Source: Lachnospiraceae bacterium
GTDB lineage: Bacteria > Bacillota > Clostridia > Lachnospirales > Lachnospiraceae
NCBI GenBank assembly: GCA_009911505.1
Contig: QXXL01000007.1
Span: 1-64,000 of the forward strand
Direction of reading: 5' to 3'
Length of the DNA: 64,000 bases
Shown one piece after another: positions 59,683-64,000 of the stretch (position 1 is its first letter; each line of letters opens with the position of its first letter). Both the position numbers and the translations under genes were made by a program. The notes beneath the pieces were generated by a model. It was not told where the DNA came from, did not search any database, and saw only the letters and a list, made by a program, of their open reading frames with translations.

Positions 59683-59720
59683 TCATGCTCCTCCACATTA
59701 AAATGCCGTCTCATTTTGGT

Positions 59721-60683
59721 TTATATCCTTTTCATGTACCAGTCCAGTGTCTTTTTAATCCCTTCCTCAAACCCGGTTTGCGGCTCAAAGCCCAGCAGTT
59801 CTTTGGCCCGTTTGGAATCCGCACACAGATTCCTGACATCGCTTGTCCTCGCAGGGCGCCGCTCCCAATCGCCTGTATATCCCATATAATCGCAGATTCC
59901 CTGAAGCAATGTATTGATAGAAATATCCTTTCCGGAGCCTAAGTTAATGATTTTGCCCCTGGATTCTTCCTTTTCATAGGCCAGTATTAAGCCGCGGACA
60001 GTATCTGCCACATAAATAAAATCCCTCGTCTGTTCGCCGTCCCCTTCTACCATAGGCTTGCCGCCTTCTTTCATACGCCTTGCAGTGGCCGGGATAATAG
60101 CTGCCAATGACCCCTGGGCATTCTGCCTTGGGCCGTAATTATTAAACGGGCGCACAATTGAAATGTCAAGCCCAAGCACTTTGTAAAAGCTGTGCACCAT
60201 TAAATCAGCCGCAGCCTTTCCCGCTGCATAAGGCGTCGTCGGATCGGTCGGGTGGTTCTCATCCATAGGCGAATACAAAGCCGTGCCATAAGCCTCCGAA
60301 GAAGACGTATGGACAAGCGTCCTATAAGCGCCTACTTTTAATAATTCAAGCAGCGTATTCGCAATCTCCACGTTAACCATATAAGCGTCAAATGGATTAA
60401 AGAAAGAATAATTGAGCGCAATGGTCGCCATATTATAAACAACCTCAATCTCTTCTTTTTCCATAATTGCCAGAAGGACGCCAAAGTTACGGGCATCATC
60501 CCGGTATAAAACAAAATTATCATGGGAAAGGGCATCTTCCAAATTCTCCATTTTCCCAAGGAAAAAATTGTCCACACATACTACCTTTGCAGCACCCTCC
60601 GCCAAAAGCCCATCACACAGATGGCTTCCGATAAACCCTGCGCCTCCGGTTACTAAAATATTTTTACCTGCTATAGCCGCCAT
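59721..60683 (-). CDS. Extended SDR sugar-nucleotide epimerase/dehydratase
   Basis: A 320-residue extended short-chain dehydrogenase. GGAGFIGS near 13-20 binds NAD, and SSSEAYG and the YAAGK pair (near 150-156) form the catalytic site. The C-terminal NNYGPRQ and the RRPARTSDVRN segment are typical of UDP-sugar 4-epimerases and 4,6-dehydratases. The ATG at 60683 follows AGGAGAG. It precedes the MaoC-like gene by 38 bases. The exact reaction is unresolved. Confidence 0.88.
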   Translation of the reverse strand: MAAIAGKNILVTGGAGFIGSHLCDGLLAEGAAKVVCVDNFFLGKMENLEDALSHDNFVLYRDDARNFGVLLAIMEKEEIEVVYNMATIALNYSFFNPFDAYMVNVEIANTLLELLKVGAYRTLVHTSSSEAYGTALYSPMDENHPTDPTTPYAAGKAAADLMVHSFYKVLGLDISIVRPFNNYGPRQNAQGSLAAIIPATARRMKEGGKPMVEGDGEQTRDFIYVADTVRGLILAYEKEESRGKIINLGSGKDISINTLLQGICDYMGYTGDWERRPARTSDVRNLCADSKRAKELLGFEPQTGFEEGIKKTLDWYMKRI

Positions 60684-60700
60684 AATATCTCTCCTATATC

Positions 60701-61924
60701 TTATAATTTATCTATTGTTTCGCGTATTTTTTCCACTACATATGCCTGATCATCATCACTCATCTGGATATAAAGAGGCAGTGTCACCGACAGATGGTCA
60801 CATGCGTATGCATTAGGGAAATCTTTTGGCGAATACCCAAACCTGTCCCTGTAATAGCCTAACATATGCACTGCATGGGTCCCCTGCCTTGTCGCAACCC
60901 CAGCCTCTTCCAGCGCAGAAAGCAGCCTGTTACGGAACTGTCCGCCCAATTCCACAGAATCCAGATGCAGCTTTTCCAAATCCAGCATACATACATAAGA
61001 CTGGTATGTGTGGAAATACCCTTCTGGTACATACGGTACACGAAATTCCGGCAGGGTCTGCCCAATCAGTTTGTCATAAATCGCAGCGCGCCTCCGTTTT
61101 TCCCCGACAATCTGATCTAGTTTTTCTATTTGCGCCATCCCGACGGCCGCCTGGATGTCCGTCATACGGTAATTATACCCAGCCTCAGGGAATTCTGGAA
61201 GCAAAAAGCCCTTCCCGGCATGACGTGCATCTGCTGATACCGTACTGCCATGCGTCCTAAGCTCTTTCATCCGCTTTGCCAGTGCAGCATCATTTGTCAG
61301 GACCATGCCGCCCTCCCCGGTCGTAATGGATTTCCTGGGATGGAAGCTGATACAGGACGTATTGCCAAACCCCCCCTGGTGGGTACCGCCAATTTTGGCA
61401 CCCAAAGCACATGCTGCATCTTCAATTACTTTTAAATGGTATTCCTCTGCAATCCGGTTGATTTCCCCTATATCGCAGCAAAGCCCAAACTCATGCACCG
61501 GGACTATCCCCCAAAGTACATTTTTAGTTTCATTGTTATATAGCTTACCGCCGTCAAACGTATAATCCTTCTCAATAATCTTTCGTACATGCTTTGTATC
61601 AATATTAAACGTTTCCTGGCAGATATCCGCAAATACAGGGACAGCCCCTGTTTCTACAGCCGCGTTCGCTGTCGCCACAAAAGTAAACGCAGGCACGATC
61701 ACATCCATGCCAGCTGCCAGCCCCTCTGCCGCCATTGCCAGATGCAGCGCTGTCGTACACGAAGTTGTGGCAACGCCATGCCCAATCTTCTCATGGGCAC
61801 AGACAGCCTCCTCAAACTGCGCTACTACAGGCCCTTGTGCAACCCAGCCGGAATCCAGTACTTTTTTTACATTTTCTGCTTCTTTCCCGTCAAAATAAGG
61901 TATTGTAACCGGTATACTTTTCAT
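60701..61924 (-). CDS. Second DegT/DnrJ/EryC1/StrS-family aminotransferase
   Basis: A 407-residue PLP aminotransferase. HPRKSITTGEGGM near 195 has the Schiff-base Lys, and EDAACALGA the cofactor loop. It differs from the other DegT protein in this operon, so two amino groups may be introduced. It starts nine bases after the Gfo/Idh stop, with GGGGATG upstream of the ATG at 61924. The substrate is not deducible; 4-keto UDP-sugars are common. Confidence 0.9.
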   Translation of the reverse strand: MKSIPVTIPYFDGKEAENVKKVLDSGWVAQGPVVAQFEEAVCAHEKIGHGVATTSCTTALHLAMAAEGLAAGMDVIVPAFTFVATANAAVETGAVPVFADICQETFNIDTKHVRKIIEKDYTFDGGKLYNNETKNVLWGIVPVHEFGLCCDIGEINRIAEEYHLKVIEDAACALGAKIGGTHQGGFGNTSCISFHPRKSITTGEGGMVLTNDAALAKRMKELRTHGSTVSADARHAGKGFLLPEFPEAGYNYRMTDIQAAVGMAQIEKLDQIVGEKRRRAAIYDKLIGQTLPEFRVPYVPEGYFHTYQSYVCMLDLEKLHLDSVELGGQFRNRLLSALEEAGVATRQGTHAVHMLGYYRDRFGYSPKDFPNAYACDHLSVTLPLYIQMSDDDQAYVVEKIRETIDKL

Positions 61925-61933
61925 AACATCCCC

Positions 61934-62914
61934 TTACCCTTTCATGCATTGATCTGCCTGTTCCAGTATGGAGATCACACGGTGCGCCTGCTTATACCCT
62001 GAAATACTCTCCCTGCCTTCATTGATGCAGTCAACAAAATGCTCAATGCTATTAAGCAAAATATCCTCTGTCTCTATATGCGGCATTTTCAAATCCCCCA
62101 GGCGGACTCTTGCCTCATACTTTCCATACTCTTCAAAATCGTCCAAAATATCAATACCCTTATCACAAATGGTCAGCTTTTCATCCAGCTGCATATCGTC
62201 AAAAATAGCCATCTTTTTTGTTCCGGCTATGATCATCCGACGCTCTTTAATCGGGGAAATCCAGCTTGAACGCACTGACGCAATGACCCCGTCGTACTCT
62301 ACAGTCAGGTAAGTCAGCTCCTCACTGTTTCCAAAATGCGCAAGCCCCGCCGCGCTGACACGCTTTGCTTCCATGCCATCGCACAGATAATCAAGTACGG
62401 CAAGATCGTGAACCGCAAGATCCCACATAGCGTTGATATCATTCTTAATATGAGGCCCCAGATTCATCCTGGAAATATCAAAATACAGCAGCTCGCCCAA
62501 TTCGCCGGATTCTATCATCTGCTTTACATAGCGGATAATCGGATGGAACACCATAATATGATCCACATGTAATACAACGCCATACTGTTCGCTTAACTCC
62601 CCTAACGCATCTACCTGTGCAGTTGAAGTAGCCAGAGGCTTTTCCATAAACAGATTTTTTTTCTTTGACAACAGCTCCCATGCAATCGGATAGCTGATAT
62701 CCTGGCGCAAGGCAATGGCATAAGCATCCACCTCGTCTATCACCTCATGGTAATCCTTTACATATTTCACGTCGTCGCCGTACAGCTTACGAGCCTTGTT
62801 TAAGTTCTTTTCGTCTATGTCACAGATTGCATATAAATCTGCTTTTTTGCTCCTGTTTAAATTCCTGGCAATATTGGGTCCCCAATAGCCGTATCCGATT
62901 AGTGCAACTTTCAT
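61934..62914 (-). CDS. Gfo/Idh/MocA-family oxidoreductase (WlbA-like)
   Basis: A 326-residue NAD-dependent oxidoreductase. The Rossmann start IGYGYWGPN is near 6-14, EKPLATS near 95-101 supplies the catalytic Lys, and the C-terminal substrate domain follows. WlbA oxidises UDP-2-acetamido-glucuronate at C-3, and downstream homologues of WlbB and WlbC favour this. The ATG at 62914 follows AGGAGGAATTGCC; an in-frame extension to 62947 is rejected. It opens the eleven-gene operon and has its own promoter at 62974-63002. Confidence 0.88.
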   Translation of the reverse strand: MKVALIGYGYWGPNIARNLNRSKKADLYAICDIDEKNLNKARKLYGDDVKYVKDYHEVIDEVDAYAIALRQDISYPIAWELLSKKKNLFMEKPLATSTAQVDALGELSEQYGVVLHVDHIMVFHPIIRYVKQMIESGELGELLYFDISRMNLGPHIKNDINAMWDLAVHDLAVLDYLCDGMEAKRVSAAGLAHFGNSEELTYLTVEYDGVIASVRSSWISPIKERRMIIAGTKKMAIFDDMQLDEKLTICDKGIDILDDFEEYGKYEARVRLGDLKMPHIETEDILLNSIEHFVDCINEGRESISGYKQAHRVISILEQADQCMKG

Positions 62915-62973
62915 GGCAATTCCTCCTAAAAATATAAATGATATCATACCTTAATTACCCATAAACTGTAAAA

Positions 62974-63002
62974 ATGATACTCTATCCCCCATAGAATGTC
63001 AA
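62974..63002 (-). promoter_or_regulatory. Promoter of the surface-polysaccharide operon
   Basis: A perfect TTGACA (62997-63002), a 17-base spacer and TATCAT (62974-62979) on the minus strand, about 55 bases before the first ATG. Confidence 0.85.
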
Positions 63003-63012
63003 GATTTCCCAT

Positions 63013-64000
63013 TTAATCCCCGTCTGCTTCCCTGCCTGTACCATCATACCTTCCGTCCGGCGGCAAATTTGCAAACACCCCCAGCCGGTACATTTTCATA
63101 TATTCAACCGTATTTCGCACCTGCTCAGGCGTAGTTGCCTGAAAACCCACCAGTTCATCATCCTCCTTACTGTCAATATGGTGCATCGTCTCAATCAACG
63201 CGTCATAATTTGCCCTGCGGTAAGGCGACAGCTTAAACTCTGCTGCCTGGGAAGCCAATAATGCCCCAATCACACACCCTGCCGCGGCAGCGTTTAACAC
63301 ATAGCGCCATCTGGCTATCTGCTGCCCATCAGCCTTTAACACACTTTTGAGAATAAGCAGCACACCAATCAGCCCCATTTTGGACTGGAAAGCATACCGC
63401 GACGATGCCATATAAGCAACGCCGTATACATTTCCCCGTCCATATGACAGTAATACGCCTGCCAGCAGTGAATAAACAATCAGCATCACTGGAAAATAAG
63501 ATTTTATCTGTTCCCTGTGTTTCAAATAAATCCAAATGGAAATCAAATAAAAAAGCGCAACTGCGCAGCCCGCCAAGCCCGTTACCCTTATACCAAACTT
63601 TTCCGAAAACAAAGCATGCAAAACAGTCGTTCCAAGGTAGACCGCATACCCTTTAAAAAACTCCCCATCTAAAATACTCTTGCCAAACTCCACCAGGTTA
63701 AAATCACTTCCACTAATCCCCTGGATGCCAGCCAGATAAAATCCCGCTGCCAAGAGTATCCCCGCTCCAACTATCAAGTATGCGCCAATATACGAAAACC
63801 CGTCTTTTTTAAACTGGACAAAGAAATGGAACATGCCGCAAAGCCCAATCGCCCCTACAACTGCCGGAAAAAAAGCAGAATATATAAAGCATATAGAAAG
63901 CCCCAGCAATACCGCATAGCCAAATATCTTCCCGTAACCGATATCCAGATGGTTTAAAATATAATCGCCGAGCCACATATTCAAAACTACAAAAAAAGTA
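63013..64000 (-). CDS. Polytopic membrane protein, 5'-truncated by the window
   Basis: The reading frame stays open to position 64000, so the N-terminus is missing. At least 320 residues carry seven or more hydrophobic helices between about 20 and 255 of the visible part, followed by a soluble C-terminal region with the acidic stretch DSKEDDELVG. The layout recalls polysaccharide polymerases or flippase-like glycosyl carriers in surface-polymer loci, but no motif identifies the family. It lies upstream of the operon's promoter, so it belongs to a separate or preceding unit. Confidence 0.7.
   Translation of the reverse strand, partial: TFFVVLNMWLGDYILNHLDIGYGKIFGYAVLLGLSICFIYSAFFPAVVGAIGLCGMFHFFVQFKKDGFSYIGAYLIVGAGILLAAGFYLAGIQGISGSDFNLVEFGKSILDGEFFKGYAVYLGTTVLHALFSEKFGIRVTGLAGCAVALFYLISIWIYLKHREQIKSYFPVMLIVYSLLAGVLLSYGRGNVYGVAYMASSRYAFQSKMGLIGVLLILKSVLKADGQQIARWRYVLNAAAAGCVIGALLASQAAEFKLSPYRRANYDALIETMHHIDSKEDDELVGFQATTPEQVRNTVEYMKMYRLGVFANLPPDGRYDGTGREADGD

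Overview
The window reads as part of a low-to-mid G+C Firmicutes chromosome, most likely a gut Lachnospiraceae (Clostridium cluster XIVa) relative. This is inferred from gene content: class 1B PyrK/PyrD, RF2 with a CTT-TGA-C frameshift site, UPF0735 ACT protein, DUF5721, ClpC, CdaR next to ftsEX, Mga-free Man-family PTS, and a giant secreted GH2 galactosidase with LamG, Big_2, FIVAR and BspA-type repeats. No rRNA, tRNA or CRISPR array was seen.

Region 1 (1 to about 4.9 kb) is one end of an integrative/conjugative-type element. Reading leftward it carries an AAA+ ATPase / DUF6414-like gene pair (A+T-rich cargo), a small conserved-looking ORF broken by an amber codon, parA, parB, and the start of a thioester-domain surface adhesin. 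It abuts the 3' end of rlmD (rum), a recognised insertion site for such elements, and RlmD carries a 92-residue C-terminal tail that begins just after its normal end.

Region 2 (4.9 to 22.7 kb) holds rlmD, a small acidic membrane protein, pcrA, a rightward four-gene module (ECF-like sigma factor, probable anti-sigma, two membrane proteins), the 2593-residue secreted GH2 protein, and a SNF2/SWIM helicase.

Region 3 (22.7 to 31.1 kb) is one leftward transcription unit joining threonine-branch genes (UPF0735 ACT regulator, hom, apgM-like putative homoserine kinase, aspartate kinase) to pyrimidine genes (pyrC, pyrF, pyrK, pyrD); both branches draw on aspartate. A good promoter lies upstream and a strong terminator follows pyrD.

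Region 4 (31.1 to 41.5 kb) contains CdaR-type regulator, ftsE, ftsX, S41 protease, VanZ protein, prfB and a TPM-domain protein in one tight run. prfB shows the programmed +1 site and also a second, unexplained frame break. Upstream are a YitT protein and a WecG/TagA/CpsF-type enzyme behind a clear promoter and structured leader, then a transglutaminase-like lipoprotein divergent from a DUF5721 gene.

Region 5 (41.6 to 49.7 kb) has a Man-family PTS (IIB, IIC, IID, with no IIA in view) followed by a HAD phosphatase-like gene, then clpC and a membrane-anchored cohesin-domain protein. A 527-base spacer holds an inverted-repeat element and a terminator.

Region 6 (49.7 to 64 kb) is an eleven-gene leftward operon for a modified amino sugar and its surface display: Gfo/Idh oxidoreductase, two DegT-type aminotransferases, an SDR epimerase/dehydratase, MaoC-like and GNAT proteins, GT2, left-handed beta-helix acetyltransferase, LTA-synthase-like enzyme, nucleotidyltransferase, and a secreted DUF5722/FN3 protein with a Glu-Thr repeat tail. 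It runs from a consensus promoter at about 62.99 kb to a terminator at about 49.65 kb. A truncated polytopic membrane protein lies upstream at the window edge.
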